Shown: positions 1 through 8,898 of the stretch, piece by piece
How the letters are laid out: every line of letters begins with the position of its first letter
Numbering within the stretch: the stretch's first letter is position 1
IMG/VR virus record: IMGVR_UViG_3300046389_000129
Location: 1 to 24,029 of that record
Length of the DNA: 24,029 nucleotides
Direction: 5' to 3' (one strand)
From: a virus
Made by a program: the position numbers and the translations under genes
Notes under the pieces: model-generated
The model's database searches: none
What the model saw: only the letters and a program-made list of their open reading frames with translations
Told to the model about the DNA's origin: nothing

Positions 1-576
1 TACGATATTTATGCGCTTGGATTGCACGCCGTCAGTCGGGAAAATGTTTATCAAAAATGGGAGGTGCTGACAGAACGCCCAAAACGATTCACACAATATT
101 GCTACGGCTTGGACTTTGGTTATGTTCACCCTTTGTCGTTGGTGCGCGTTTGGTACTATGAAAACGAACGATATTATGAAGAAGTCATTTATGAAAGCTA
201 TTTGAAACCAAATGACATGATTCCCAAATTTGAAGAAATGGGAATTGAAAAGGACATCGAAATCATTTGCGACCATGCACGCCCCGATTTGATTGCCGAC
301 CTACGTCAGGCGGGTTACTATTGCTTAAATGCAAATAAGGACGTGCAAGCGGGCATCACAATCGTTCGTTCGTGCATCAACTACATTGACATCAAGGCGA
401 AGAATATCCAACGAGAAAACAAAGCATACAAGCACAAAAAAATCAACGGTGAAATCCGTGACAAGGAAATTCACAAAACAAATGACGACGCAATGGATGC
501 GATCAGGTATGCAGATATGTGGATCTCAAAATATAGCACAAACGATTTCGAAGAAACCTTGTCAATCAGTTGGTAA
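1..576 (+). CDS. terL: Terminase large subunit, C-terminal nuclease part (5' truncated)
   Basis: The reading frame is open from base 1, so the ATPase half lies outside the window and 191 residues remain. This part of TerL is the RNase H-like nuclease that cuts concatemeric DNA during packaging. Acidic residues sit where the family has its metal ligands: Asp38 in GLDFGYVHP, Asp91 in IICDHARPD and the Asp162/163/166 cluster in NDDAMDAIRYA near the C-terminus. The TTG at 22 is only an internal codon. The protein ends at 576 and a tail gene follows after 30 bases. The small terminase subunit and portal do not adjoin it inside the window; the portal is almost 12 kb downstream. The nuclease assignment is secure from the motif spacing, and only the missing N-terminus limits it. 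Confidence 0.9.
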   Translation, partial: YDIYALGLHAVSRENVYQKWEVLTERPKRFTQYCYGLDFGYVHPLSLVRVWYYENERYYEEVIYESYLKPNDMIPKFEEMGIEKDIEIICDHARPDLIADLRQAGYYCLNANKDVQAGITIVRSCINYIDIKAKNIQRENKAYKHKKINGEIRDKEIHKTNDDAMDAIRYADMWISKYSTNDFEETLSISW

Positions 577-590
577 AACAAAACGCCGTT

Positions 591-609
591 TTTCTACTAT
601 ACAGATATG
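591..609 (+). promoter_or_regulatory. Repeated start-codon motif, copy 1
   Basis: The sequence tttctactatacagatATG runs straight into the start codon of the 607 gene. Nearly the same sequence lies over the start codons at 12040 and 8915. The shared core is ACTATA[CT][AT]G[AT]TATG. It could be a phage late promoter -7 region giving a leaderless or nearly leaderless transcript, or a translation signal. The sequence alone does not decide between these. Confidence 0.4.
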
Positions 610-2028
610 GCAATCACAAACATCGCAAAACCAACCGAAATTTCACCCGCATTTAATCCGTTGTGGTACATTGCAGATTCCACGAATCAAAATGAACCTG
701 GATTCAGATATATCTTTGACGTATACGAAGCGGGAACGACAAACAAAATCGCAGAACGTAAGGTTTCGCCCGAAGTGGTGAACGGTTACGGCAAACAAAA
801 TCTTTCAAAATTATTGCAAGGGTTCGTGTCACATGACTTTGATCCGACAAATTCAACGTGCTTTGATGCGTCAAAATCATATTATCAATATGACGTAAAG
901 GTTGGCGAAGAATACATTGTTTCAATTGACTATTCGAACACCCTTTTGCAAAATGTCAATTTTGTTAAAATTACAACAACGCATTCTTTTGTTGTTGGTG
1001 ATGCGGTTGTCATTGACCAAGCTGACGGAGGTGTTGCAAATCCATCATTGCAAGGATTGTTTGTTGTTGTTGCCGTGAATGGAACGACGGATTTCACGGT
1101 GAATTCATTGTGGTCAGAAATAACGAACCCAACAATCAACGGTTCGGTCAATTACGCCGACAATCGAAAAACAATTTTCCGTGACTTGCAAGCATTAAGG
1201 AATAAATTTGTTTACAATGGTGCGTTCACGTTTCAAGGTTGGACACAATACGACGAAACGCAATATCATTTGACGGGTAATGATAGCAAACTATTGACCG
1301 ACTTGCCTGACGACTTCACAATCACACCTTTCCAGGACATTTTTGTGAATTGTTTAACACAAACCGAAACAATTTATTTCATGGAGTTTGTGAATAGTGC
1401 GGGAACTGTTTATCGTAAACCAATTGATTCGGGCGGGTTCATTGATCAAGTGATGGTTTCGGGTGCTGACTTGCAAGCGTCGTTGACTTTGGTCAGCGGA
1501 ACGGGCGACCTTGTGACGGATTCAATCACATCATACGATTTCTATGTCGTTGACGATGTGTTTTTGCCATTGTCACAAACTTACACATTGCACCTTGACC
1601 GACGTTGCGCGATAAACGACTATGTTGTTGCGTTCCTTGATCGCAAAGGTTCAATGCTTTCATACGCTTTCCAACTTCACGACCAATTAAACGGAGCGGT
1701 CAAACGAACGGAATTTCAACAAGAACTTGTCGGAGAGGTCAATCAATTTCAATGGGGATATGACACGCTTGAAAGAGGGGGTAAACACCTCAACATTTCA
1801 GCGGTTGAAACATTAACGCTTAGAACGAACCACATCAAGCGACAAAGCGAATTGAATCTTTTTAAGCAACTGATCACATCGCCCGAAGTATATTTGCAAA
1901 CCGACGGCGTTTGGTATTCTGCTGAAATAGCTGACAAAAGTTATAACGTTCCACGACTTCGTCAAAAGAGGTTGCAACGAATGGAAATAAAAATAAGAAT
2001 CGCAAACACCGATCCGATCAATGGATAG
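607..2028 (+). CDS. Distal-tail-like structural protein
   Basis: A 473-residue protein with no signal peptide or membrane segment. The N-terminus (about residues 10-60: an AFNPLWYIADS segment and a FRYIFDVYEAG strand) and the C-terminal half, with repeated beta-strand patterns and a late TDGVWYSAEI segment, resemble the distal tail/baseplate proteins of Bacteroidetes siphophages. The middle (about 100-190) looks like an inserted beta domain. It starts in the repeated motif described at 591 and overlaps the next gene by 8 bases, so the two are probably translationally coupled. Its place just before the large hub protein supports a role at the tail tip. The structural role is inferred from position and architecture; no catalytic motif is visible. 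Confidence 0.6.
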   Translation: MAITNIAKPTEISPAFNPLWYIADSTNQNEPGFRYIFDVYEAGTTNKIAERKVSPEVVNGYGKQNLSKLLQGFVSHDFDPTNSTCFDASKSYYQYDVKVGEEYIVSIDYSNTLLQNVNFVKITTTHSFVVGDAVVIDQADGGVANPSLQGLFVVVAVNGTTDFTVNSLWSEITNPTINGSVNYADNRKTIFRDLQALRNKFVYNGAFTFQGWTQYDETQYHLTGNDSKLLTDLPDDFTITPFQDIFVNCLTQTETIYFMEFVNSAGTVYRKPIDSGGFIDQVMVSGADLQASLTLVSGTGDLVTDSITSYDFYVVDDVFLPLSQTYTLHLDRRCAINDYVVAFLDRKGSMLSYAFQLHDQLNGAVKRTEFQQELVGEVNQFQWGYDTLERGGKHLNISAVETLTLRTNHIKRQSELNLFKQLITSPEVYLQTDGVWYSAEIADKSYNVPRLRQKRLQRMEIKIRIANTDPING

Positions 2029-4735
2029 TAAAACGGCACACATCAAAACGGCAAAAGGCAACATTTACCTAAAGCAAGGTACATCATGCTCGATCAATTT
2101 AGGCATTGCGGATATTCGTGACGTATCAAAACGGGGCGGTACATTCTCAAAGCAATTGATTGCAACATGGAGTGACAACAATCATCAAATTCTCGGTCAG
2201 CTTTTTGACATCAATGCGACGTCGTTTGAATTTGATTTCAACGCAAAGGTACAATGCGAGGTGATTCAAAACGGTGAAGTCATTGTTGAGGATGCTTTTT
2301 TGCAATTGGTTGAAATAAACGAATCACAAAACACAAGCGCAACGCAACAAGATGGGGACTATGTTATTCTTGTCAAGTCGGCACAACGTGACTTGTTCAC
2401 CCGTATCGGTGGCAAGGAATTGACCGATTTAGATTTCACATATTTAAATCATACATACAGTTCAACGAACGTCGTCGCATCATTTACAAATGACGTTACA
2501 GATGGGTATGTTTACCCGATGGGGGTGAACGACACAAATTCCTATTTGCTTACAGACTTTCGCCCCGCGATATATGTGAAACACTACTTTGACCAAATCC
2601 ATGCGACAAATGGTTTTTCATACGACGTTATTGATTGGGCAATCTTTGACAATTTGGTGATACCTTACAACGGTGAAGCCCCATTGATTGACAACAATTT
2701 TGACGTTCATGCAAACAAGTCGTCATTTTCAAGCGGTGGTGGAACAATTTCAGGATGGTCGGAGGCATTAGATGACGCAAACCTATTCACGCCGTCAACG
2801 GGTGTCTATGATGTTCCGATTTATTTGTCAGGAGGTCAAGGTATCAACCTGAACGTTGAAATCGATCTTGACTATATTCTTGACAATACAAGTGGGGGTG
2901 ATGCTTACCTTGTCAACCTTGCACCGTCGCCTCTATTTCCAAACCAAGCAATTCGATTTTTGGGTGATTGGAAAGTATATAAGAACGGAACGACATTGAT
3001 TGCGCAAGGTCAAGTGGTAAATCCTAATATTACTTTAGGCACTTCGGGGATTCCTTTTGCCGTGAATCAATCACCAATTTCAACGGGTGACACAACAATC
3101 GGAACATCAACGGCAACGGTCAACATTCCAATCGGCAACGTTTTACCTACTGACGTTTTAACATTTGAACTTGACACAAATCAAGCACAATCGGTTTTTG
3201 GTGTTCCGCTTTCTTTTTTACAATGGAAAGATAGTCAATTGCCATCAGGTAGCAACGTGACAGTCAACCCTCGAATTGACGTGAATCAAGTCAACATAAA
3301 AATTGAAACGACCGCAAACACGACGGGATTCGGTTTTGAACAAGACATGAATTTGTACATACCGAAGAAAGTGAAACAAAAAGATTTCATCAAGTCGGTT
3401 TGCAATATGGCTTTTTTGATGGCTTACCCCGATCCAAACAACCCGAATAAAATAATCTATCAACCGCGTGACGCATTTTATGACCAAGGCAATACGTTGA
3501 ATTGGGAAAAGAAGATTGACAAAAAGCAAAATCAATTGATTAAATTCTTGCCCGAACTCGGAAGTAAAAGAAAGATTTTCACCTACAAAGAAGACAAAGA
3601 CGTTTTTAATTCGACGTACAAAAACACAATCAACAAAATATACGGACAAGCCGAATTCATTTTTGATTCTGAATTTCAGCAAAAAACCGACAAACTTGAA
3701 TTGATATTTTCACCGACTCCGATGACGTTGAACGCACCAAACAACGCAATTGTGCCGTCAATGGTTGGGGGTGCGCCAAAAAACAACATTCGAATACTAT
3801 TGCACAACGGTGCAAGCACTTGCAACAATTACAATATTTATGACTTTGGTCAAACGGGAATCGCAAACATTACAACATACCCGACGGTTTCGCATTTCGA
3901 TGACCATTACAACCCAACGGTTGACATCAATTTTGCCGTTTGTGATTATTATTTTTATCCTGGAATCAATTTGACAAACAACAATTTGTTCAACTTGCAT
4001 TTCCGTCGTTCAATGTCGCAAATCAATTCGGGCAAAATGCTGACCGCAATGTTTGACTTGAATAGTGCCGACATCGCAAGCATTAAACTAAACGATAAAA
4101 TTTTCACAAGAAACGCATATTGGAATATCAACAAAGTGATTGACTACAATGCAAACAAAGCGGGATTGACAAAGGTTGAATTGATTACAACCGACGAAGA
4201 GGTTTCACTTCCGACGTTTGACGTGACTGACGGGGGAACAACGGTTGATCCAAACCCGCCAATCAACGCAATCATTCTTGATATTTACGATATAAACAAC
4301 ATCAACTATTCACAAGGTCTTGCCCGCGTCGTCGGAACGGGTAACGTAATCGGGCAAAATGTGCAAGGTGTCGTGATTGGAAACGACCAAATCGTGAACG
4401 AATCGGGGTACTATGTAAACGGTGAAAAGATACCCGAACTAAACGAATCAAAAAAATATACATCCGTACAAATCACAACAAGCATGACCGTCAACCCTGA
4501 CGAAGTTGAAATTGTTTATTTGGATGACACGGGTATTGCTTTGACTTTGCCCGATCCCGATTTGTACGAGGGCGAAAGTTTAATCATAAAAGATGTTAAT
4601 CAAGGCGGGAATGAGGTCGTCGCATCGGTTTCAACAATTGACCAATCCGCAAACGTTCGATTGTCAAGAGATCAAAGTTTGAAAGTTGTCGCGAATAACG
4701 GAATTTGGAACATCATTCATTCCCATAAATTATAA
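2021..4735 (+). CDS. Large tail tip/baseplate hub protein
   Basis: A 904-residue protein starting at an ATG that overlaps the previous stop by 8 bases. The first about 110 residues contain DIRDVSKRGGTFSKQ, followed by a segment ending DAFLQLVEI. I know this arrangement (phrase about components being 'fixed', then an added strand) from Bacteroidetes phage proteins that play the hub/tail-associated role. The centre is beta-rich with Asn/Thr-rich loops. The last about 80 residues (GIALTLPDPDLYEGESLIIK, then a segment ending NNGIWNII) look like the small beta domain that ends many fibre and baseplate proteins. The gene sits between the distal-tail-like protein and the tape measure. It is probably the central baseplate protein that joins the tail tip to fibres. 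No peptidase or lysozyme motif was recognised. Confidence 0.6.
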   Translation: MDSKTAHIKTAKGNIYLKQGTSCSINLGIADIRDVSKRGGTFSKQLIATWSDNNHQILGQLFDINATSFEFDFNAKVQCEVIQNGEVIVEDAFLQLVEINESQNTSATQQDGDYVILVKSAQRDLFTRIGGKELTDLDFTYLNHTYSSTNVVASFTNDVTDGYVYPMGVNDTNSYLLTDFRPAIYVKHYFDQIHATNGFSYDVIDWAIFDNLVIPYNGEAPLIDNNFDVHANKSSFSSGGGTISGWSEALDDANLFTPSTGVYDVPIYLSGGQGINLNVEIDLDYILDNTSGGDAYLVNLAPSPLFPNQAIRFLGDWKVYKNGTTLIAQGQVVNPNITLGTSGIPFAVNQSPISTGDTTIGTSTATVNIPIGNVLPTDVLTFELDTNQAQSVFGVPLSFLQWKDSQLPSGSNVTVNPRIDVNQVNIKIETTANTTGFGFEQDMNLYIPKKVKQKDFIKSVCNMAFLMAYPDPNNPNKIIYQPRDAFYDQGNTLNWEKKIDKKQNQLIKFLPELGSKRKIFTYKEDKDVFNSTYKNTINKIYGQAEFIFDSEFQQKTDKLELIFSPTPMTLNAPNNAIVPSMVGGAPKNNIRILLHNGASTCNNYNIYDFGQTGIANITTYPTVSHFDDHYNPTVDINFAVCDYYFYPGINLTNNNLFNLHFRRSMSQINSGKMLTAMFDLNSADIASIKLNDKIFTRNAYWNINKVIDYNANKAGLTKVELITTDEEVSLPTFDVTDGGTTVDPNPPINAIILDIYDINNINYSQGLARVVGTGNVIGQNVQGVVIGNDQIVNESGYYVNGEKIPELNESKKYTSVQITTSMTVNPDEVEIVYLDDTGIALTLPDPDLYEGESLIIKDVNQGGNEVVASVSTIDQSANVRLSRDQSLKVVANNGIWNIIHSHKL

Positions 4736-4740
4736 AAAAC

Positions 4741-6942
4741 ATGGCTGACAAAGTTATTGACGTAGAAATAAGACCAAACCTGAACGGAATTCGTTCTTTG
4801 AATGCAGAAATTTCAAAGATGCGCAACGAATTGAAAACGGCGACCGATCCGAAAGAAGTCGATCGACTGAATAAAGCGTTGAAACAAACCGAGAACCAGG
4901 TGAAAGACATCAACACCGCAACGGACAAGTTTGATTTAGGCAAAAAGTTTGATGACGTTTATAAGGACACCGCACCGCTTTCGTCGCGTCTTGGTGAACT
5001 TGAAGACAGAATGTACGAACTCGCATTTTCAGGAAAATCCGCGTCGGAAGAGTTTGCTGCTTTGCAAAAAGAAGCGGTTTCAATGCGTCAAACCATTATC
5101 GGGGTTGATAAGCAAGTTGATATTCTTGCAGACAACAAAGGGTTTTCGGTTTTCGGTGACGGTCTTGGTGAGGTCGGTGCGTCGTTGGCACGAATGGATT
5201 TCGACACGGCAAGCAAGCAAGCAACAACGCTTTCAAACAATGTCAGCAAAATGACATTCGGCAAGGCAATCGGTTCAATCAAATCATTAGGAAGTACGAT
5301 CATAAGTTTAGGAAAAGCGATTTTGGCAAATCCTTTATTTTTATTGATTGGTGTCATCACGGCGATTGCGGTCGGTATTTACAAATTGCTTGATTCGTTG
5401 GGCGTCATCAAGGTGGCTTTTGAAATGCTTGGTGCGGTCATTAAAGTCGTTGTTGATGCAATTAAAGACTTTCTTGATTGGATTGGGTTGACTGACTTTG
5501 CGGGTGAAGAAAGTGCGAAGAAAGCAAAGATAAACGCCGAAAGTCGCGCAAACGCTGAAAAACGTGCAAGACAATCAATCATCAAGGGAATGGATCGTGA
5601 AATTCAAGTTCGTCAGGCATTAGGTGAGAAAACAATTGATCTTGAAAGACAGAAACTTGACATTCTCATTGACGTTGCCCAAAAAGATATTGAAGCACAA
5701 ATGGAAACATTGCGTCATTTGTCATGGATAACGGGGCAAAAAGGTAAATTATACGACGAAGAAATGGACAAGTTGACCGAAATGCAAGGCAATCTTGAGC
5801 AATTAAAAACCGATCGTGTATTGATTGACATTGACGAAACTAATACGCAAAAAGACAATCAAAAAGAACGAATTGCAAACGCGAAAGAATACGCACAAAA
5901 CCGATTGAACGCTCAGCGTGAACTTGAAGATTTGCAAACTGAAAGAATGCAAGAGGGCGTTGAAAAAGAACTTCATTTGAACCGTTTGAAATATAAACGA
6001 TTGATTGAAGATTTGAAAACAAACGAAGATTTGACCAAAAAAGAACGTCAAAAATTTCAACAAGAATATACACAATCGTTGATGGCTTCAAACATTGAAA
6101 TCGTAAAAGCAAACGAAGAAAAAAACGACAAAATAAAAGAAGACAACAAGAAAAAAGAAGAAGATGAATTAAAAAAGTTGACTGATTTCTACGCTAAAAA
6201 AGACGCACTTGAAATTTCATTGATGACTGAGGGTGACGAAAAAAAGAAAGCCAAAGCACAATTCGATTTCGAACAAAGAATTGCACAACTTGAATCGGAT
6301 GGTTTATATACCATTGAAATTGAAAAGAAATTAAAACAACAACTTGTTGACGACCTGGAACAAATCGACATCGACGCAAAAAATAAACAGAAAAAACGCG
6401 AAGAAGATTTAAAAGGTTTTATATTACAAACAACTAAAGATACTTTACAACTTGCGGGTGATGTTGCGAATTTATTTGCGGGTAAAAATGAAGCATCACA
6501 AAAAAAGGCGTTCCAAATCAACAAGGCAATGTCAATCGGTACGGCTACAATCGACACTTTTACATCTGCACAAAAAGCGTATAGTTCACAACTGACTCTC
6601 GGTGATCCAACTTCACCAATTCGTGCGAAAATAGCTGCGGGTATTGCCATTGCAAAAGGTCTTGTCAATATTGGAAATATTAAAAAAACAAAATTCAGTT
6701 CAACAACAACGCCGTCAAGTGGTGGCGGTGGCGGTGGTGGTGATGTCGGTGGTGGTGTCGGAGGTGGCGCACAAGCACAAGCAACCCCGAACCTTGAATT
6801 GTTTGGTCAGGCAAACGGTTTGAATACATTTTTCCAAGCACAAGGGCAAGAACAACAGACGGTGCAAGCGGTCATTTCATTAGATCAATTCAACACGTCA
6901 AAAGATAAGCAAGCGCAAATTTTTGAAAATAGCACCCTTTGA
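4741..6942 (+). CDS. Tail tape measure protein
   Basis: A 733-residue protein. Residues 1-130 are helical and charged, as in a coiled coil. Residues about 183-245 form a long hydrophobic stretch with GKAILANPLFLLIGVITAIA, as expected of the membrane-inserting part of a tape measure. Residues about 260-560 are a very long Lys/Glu-rich coiled coil. Residues about 659-676 are a Gly run, followed by a Gln/Ala-rich end. Tape measures set tail length and help DNA entry. By the usual rule of roughly 0.15 nm per residue the tail would be near 110 nm, which is only a rough guide. The gene follows the hub gene after 5 bases. Its stop overlaps the next start as TTGA. In most siphophages the tape measure precedes the distal tail genes; here it follows them. 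Confidence 0.85.
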   Translation: MADKVIDVEIRPNLNGIRSLNAEISKMRNELKTATDPKEVDRLNKALKQTENQVKDINTATDKFDLGKKFDDVYKDTAPLSSRLGELEDRMYELAFSGKSASEEFAALQKEAVSMRQTIIGVDKQVDILADNKGFSVFGDGLGEVGASLARMDFDTASKQATTLSNNVSKMTFGKAIGSIKSLGSTIISLGKAILANPLFLLIGVITAIAVGIYKLLDSLGVIKVAFEMLGAVIKVVVDAIKDFLDWIGLTDFAGEESAKKAKINAESRANAEKRARQSIIKGMDREIQVRQALGEKTIDLERQKLDILIDVAQKDIEAQMETLRHLSWITGQKGKLYDEEMDKLTEMQGNLEQLKTDRVLIDIDETNTQKDNQKERIANAKEYAQNRLNAQRELEDLQTERMQEGVEKELHLNRLKYKRLIEDLKTNEDLTKKERQKFQQEYTQSLMASNIEIVKANEEKNDKIKEDNKKKEEDELKKLTDFYAKKDALEISLMTEGDEKKKAKAQFDFEQRIAQLESDGLYTIEIEKKLKQQLVDDLEQIDIDAKNKQKKREEDLKGFILQTTKDTLQLAGDVANLFAGKNEASQKKAFQINKAMSIGTATIDTFTSAQKAYSSQLTLGDPTSPIRAKIAAGIAIAKGLVNIGNIKKTKFSSTTTPSSGGGGGGGDVGGGVGGGAQAQATPNLELFGQANGLNTFFQAQGQEQQTVQAVISLDQFNTSKDKQAQIFENSTL

Positions 6943-7286
6943 GTTCACGACAATTATTTATAGCGCAATTGGGTGCTTGTACCCGAACAATAAACGCCGA
7001 AATCAAAAAACAAATTATTGAGGTCGGCGCGGTTCGAACGGGGCGCATGAAGAACACGACAAAAGTCAAGGTCGGTTATGACTTCGGTCGTGACATCTTT
7101 TTTATCAAAGACGTGAATTCGCAATTTTACTATATCTTTGTAGATAAGGGAACGCGACACATTGAACCGCGAGATATAACCGACAAAACATTCAATCGAC
7201 CACGAGTGCAAGAAGCACTTGACAAAGTATATGACAAATGGGTTGATTGGTACTTTGGCGATATAATTGATTCACAATTCAAATAG
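6939..7286 (+). CDS. HK97 gp10-like tail/connector protein, first copy, TTG start
   Basis: A 115-residue protein. The only start that keeps the conserved N-terminal helix is the TTG at 6939, whose last bases overlap the tape measure stop (TTGA); the next in-frame ATG is at 7047-7049 and would cut into the conserved core. AVRTGRMKNTTKV (31-43) matches the 'TG..r.s' turn of the HK97 gp10 family. FVDKGTRHIEP (67-77) and NRPRVQEAL (86-94) fit the family's 'GT..h.p..fl.pal' end. Members of this family sit at the head-tail joint or act in tail completion. The next gene carries the same turn, so the two look like old duplicates. Confidence 0.55.
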   Translation: MSSRQLFIAQLGACTRTINAEIKKQIIEVGAVRTGRMKNTTKVKVGYDFGRDIFFIKDVNSQFYYIFVDKGTRHIEPRDITDKTFNRPRVQEALDKVYDKWVDWYFGDIIDSQFK

Positions 7287-7664
7287 ATGGCATTTAGAAC
7301 ACCCAAAGACGTGGATCGCCGATTCACAAGAAAATTGAAAGACGACATTCGTAGAAAAGGTCTACTTGACACGGGTGCGCTTTATTCGTCAATTGACGTC
7401 ACCGCCGAAATTGACTACAATGTCGCTTCGTTCATGACTGCAAACTACACTTTTACTGTCAAAGTATACGCCGAAGTTTATCTTGTTTATTTGAACGAAC
7501 GTTTCCAGGTGACAAATGATTTCATCAATTCACGATCATTTGCAAACACGACCGACCGTTTTCGGATTTACTTTTCCGCATATCTTCGAAATGAATACCC
7601 GCTTTTGAACTTTGACAACATCACATTGACACCGTCAGAAATCATTTTGATGAATCAACCGTGA
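7287..7664 (+). CDS. HK97 gp10-like tail/connector protein, second copy
   Basis: A 125-residue protein whose ATG follows the previous TAG without a gap. KGLLDTGALYSSIDV (24-38) is the gp10-type 'DTGaL..SI' segment, parallel to AVRTGRMKNTTKV in the preceding gene. The rest is beta-rich and aromatic (YAEVYLVYLNERF). It lacks the clear 'GTR' end of the first copy, so it may have diverged into a separate joint protein. It is the last + strand gene before the inverted pair. Its TGA (7662-7664) directly touches the stop codon of the convergent gene. Function is inferred from family resemblance and position. Confidence 0.5.
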   Translation: MAFRTPKDVDRRFTRKLKDDIRRKGLLDTGALYSSIDVTAEIDYNVASFMTANYTFTVKVYAEVYLVYLNERFQVTNDFINSRSFANTTDRFRIYFSAYLRNEYPLLNFDNITLTPSEIILMNQP

Positions 7665-7667
7665 TCA
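7662..7667. other. Abutting convergent stop codons (TGATCA)
   Basis: The + strand stop TGA (7662-7664) and the - strand stop (TCA on +, 7665-7667) form the palindrome TGATCA. No base separates the two convergent genes. There is no room here for an intergenic terminator. Confidence 0.9.
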
Positions 7668-8333
7668 ATTACCTGACGCCTTTTTTGATTTTAGACTATC
7701 CGACAACGACGCCCAATTGAAAACCAAAATGTGAGGTGATGAAATAATTTCGTTGTATTTTGTTAAATCACCCTCCGCCATCAAAAAAACTATTTTCAAC
7801 CATCCCGTTGCGACGTCTTGTTTTGGTTCGTCATCTTCAATGTTGGCAGCTTCGTCAACGTCATCTTCGTCGTCAATCATGAAAACATTTGGATATTTTG
7901 AATAAACATTTTGACGATATTCGGCGAAACTTAAAACCGCACCAATCACATCGGTCACGGGCAAGTCAAAAACTTCGTCACCCAAATCATAAATAATTTG
8001 CGCACAAATCGGTAAGGCATCACAAAAATCATTTTTCACAAGTGTGACATCCAATTCAATAAAGTTTGACAACGGCATTCGACTGAATTGCATCATTGGT
8101 TTACCGTTAACCGATTCTTTTGCCTTTGGTTTGCAAGGTGTCGATACAAATGAAATCGAATCTTTCAGGCTTTTCAAATCCTTTTCAGAAAGGTCGTCAT
8201 CAAATTCATGGAAAAGGTCAGCAACTTCCAACACGAAACCCGTAGGTGTCAAGTCGGTTGCGTTCATGATGTCGTGAAGTTCTTGAAAGTCACGAATCGA
8301 AACGTCTGACCAATTAATCTTTTTGAATTGCAT
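7665..8333 (-). CDS. Probable tail assembly chaperone, downstream part (gpT-like)
   Basis: A 222-residue protein read leftward. It overlaps the end of the upstream - strand gene by 20 bases. The C-terminal part, GWLKIVFLMAEGDLTKYNEI followed by an Ile/Val-rich helix and a Lys-rich end, has the 'GWy..i..LA.gDi.k...v....v...l.y.k.k' pattern that I associate with tail assembly chaperones. An Asp/Glu-rich stretch lies near residues 155-170. In lambda and relatives the chaperone pair (G and GT) is made by frameshifting and helps tape measure assembly. Here the gene has its own ATG, but an A5 run in the overlap could also allow a -2 shift. Chaperones normally lie before the tape measure on the same strand; this inverted position is unusual. 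The identification is an inference from pattern and pairing. Confidence 0.5.
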   Translation of the reverse strand: MQFKKINWSDVSIRDFQELHDIMNATDLTPTGFVLEVADLFHEFDDDLSEKDLKSLKDSISFVSTPCKPKAKESVNGKPMMQFSRMPLSNFIELDVTLVKNDFCDALPICAQIIYDLGDEVFDLPVTDVIGAVLSFAEYRQNVYSKYPNVFMIDDEDDVDEAANIEDDEPKQDVATGWLKIVFLMAEGDLTKYNEIISSPHILVFNWASLSDSLKSKKASGN

Positions 8334-8868
8334 CTTCCAATTGTGTCATTTGTCGGCGTGCCAAACGTGGCAACAATGGAATGACGTGCGCACCCGTCAA
8401 TTCTTTTCGGAATAGGTTTGCTTTGTGCTTAATGTGATTCCAATCTTTGTGTTCTGTCCAAGACAAATCAACATCTTTGTAAACAACCGCCATCACCCAC
8501 GACGCAAAACGACTGTCATTTTTCATTTGCGCAATTTCAATCAATTCGATTGTTCGGGCATTGAATTCAAATTCGTCACCGTTGTAAGCCTCGTATGTTC
8601 TCCCATTTACTTCAATAGATTTTTCAATGTCAATCGGTATTTCATAATCGACAAGTGCTTTGTATGCTTCGACGAATTCTTTTTGTGAAAGATTATCAAG
8701 AACCTTTTCAGGAACACCAAAAAATTCAAGCATTTTAAAACACCTTGAAATTGATCCAAGTGATTCGTCGTTGCTGATTGCAATTATTTCATCAAATTGC
8801 GCAAGACTCATTTCGTCGGGCGTTGTTGGACATTTAAATTCTTCACCCTCAAGATTAAAAATTAACAT
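8314..8868 (-). CDS. Probable tail assembly chaperone, upstream part (gpG-like)
   Basis: A 184-residue protein read leftward, with its ATG at 8868. It starts with a short beta segment (MLIFNLEGEEFKCPTTPDEM), then SLAQFDEII and an alternating helical region with FFGVPEKVLDNLSQKEF, then a second small beta hairpin (EVNGRTYEAYNGDEF). The order of short beta lead, 'd.sl.qf.ei' helix, 'fgvp...l..l' helix and internal beta hairpin is what I know from phage chaperone proteins that bind the tape measure. The last residues are basic and amphipathic. It is followed by a second gene that overlaps it by 20 bases in another frame, as in G/GT pairs. No enzymatic motif is visible. Confidence 0.5.
   Translation of the reverse strand: MLIFNLEGEEFKCPTTPDEMSLAQFDEIIAISNDESLGSISRCFKMLEFFGVPEKVLDNLSQKEFVEAYKALVDYEIPIDIEKSIEVNGRTYEAYNGDEFEFNARTIELIEIAQMKNDSRFASWVMAVVYKDVDLSWTEHKDWNHIKHKANLFRKELTGAHVIPLLPRLARRQMTQLEDAIQKD
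8319..8325 (-). promoter_or_regulatory. Possible frameshift site CAAAAAG in the chaperone overlap
   Basis: On the - strand the upstream gene reads CAA AAA GAT TAA and the downstream gene reads TTC AAA AAG ATT over the same bases. A Lys-tRNA on AAA could slip back two bases and still pair with AAA, which would move the ribosome into the downstream frame just before the stop. Phage Mu is known to use a -2 shift in its tail chaperone genes. A downstream stimulator was not identified, and the second gene has its own ATG at 8333, so this stays tentative. Confidence 0.3.
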
Positions 8869-8886
8869 AGTTTTAAATTTTTAATA

Positions 8887-8894
8887 CAAAAATA
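8887..8894 (-). promoter_or_regulatory. Possible -7 element for the leftward chaperone pair
   Basis: On the - strand this reads TATTTTTG, an exact TAnnTTTG match, 18 bases before the ATG at 8868. No TTTG is found at the expected -33 distance, so promoter activity is only possible. The 46-base gap between the divergent genes must hold the start signals for both directions. Confidence 0.4.
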
Positions 8895-8898
8895 CACA

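Noticed and set aside
3245-3682. A 145-residue open frame on the - strand inside the hub gene
   Set aside because: It lies fully inside a strongly coding + strand gene, has a low-complexity Phe/Val-rich composition and no plausible start context.
6189-6668. A 159-residue open frame on the - strand inside the tape measure gene
   Set aside because: It is a shadow of the Lys/Glu-rich coiled coil, giving Ser/Phe/Ala-rich nonsense without motifs.
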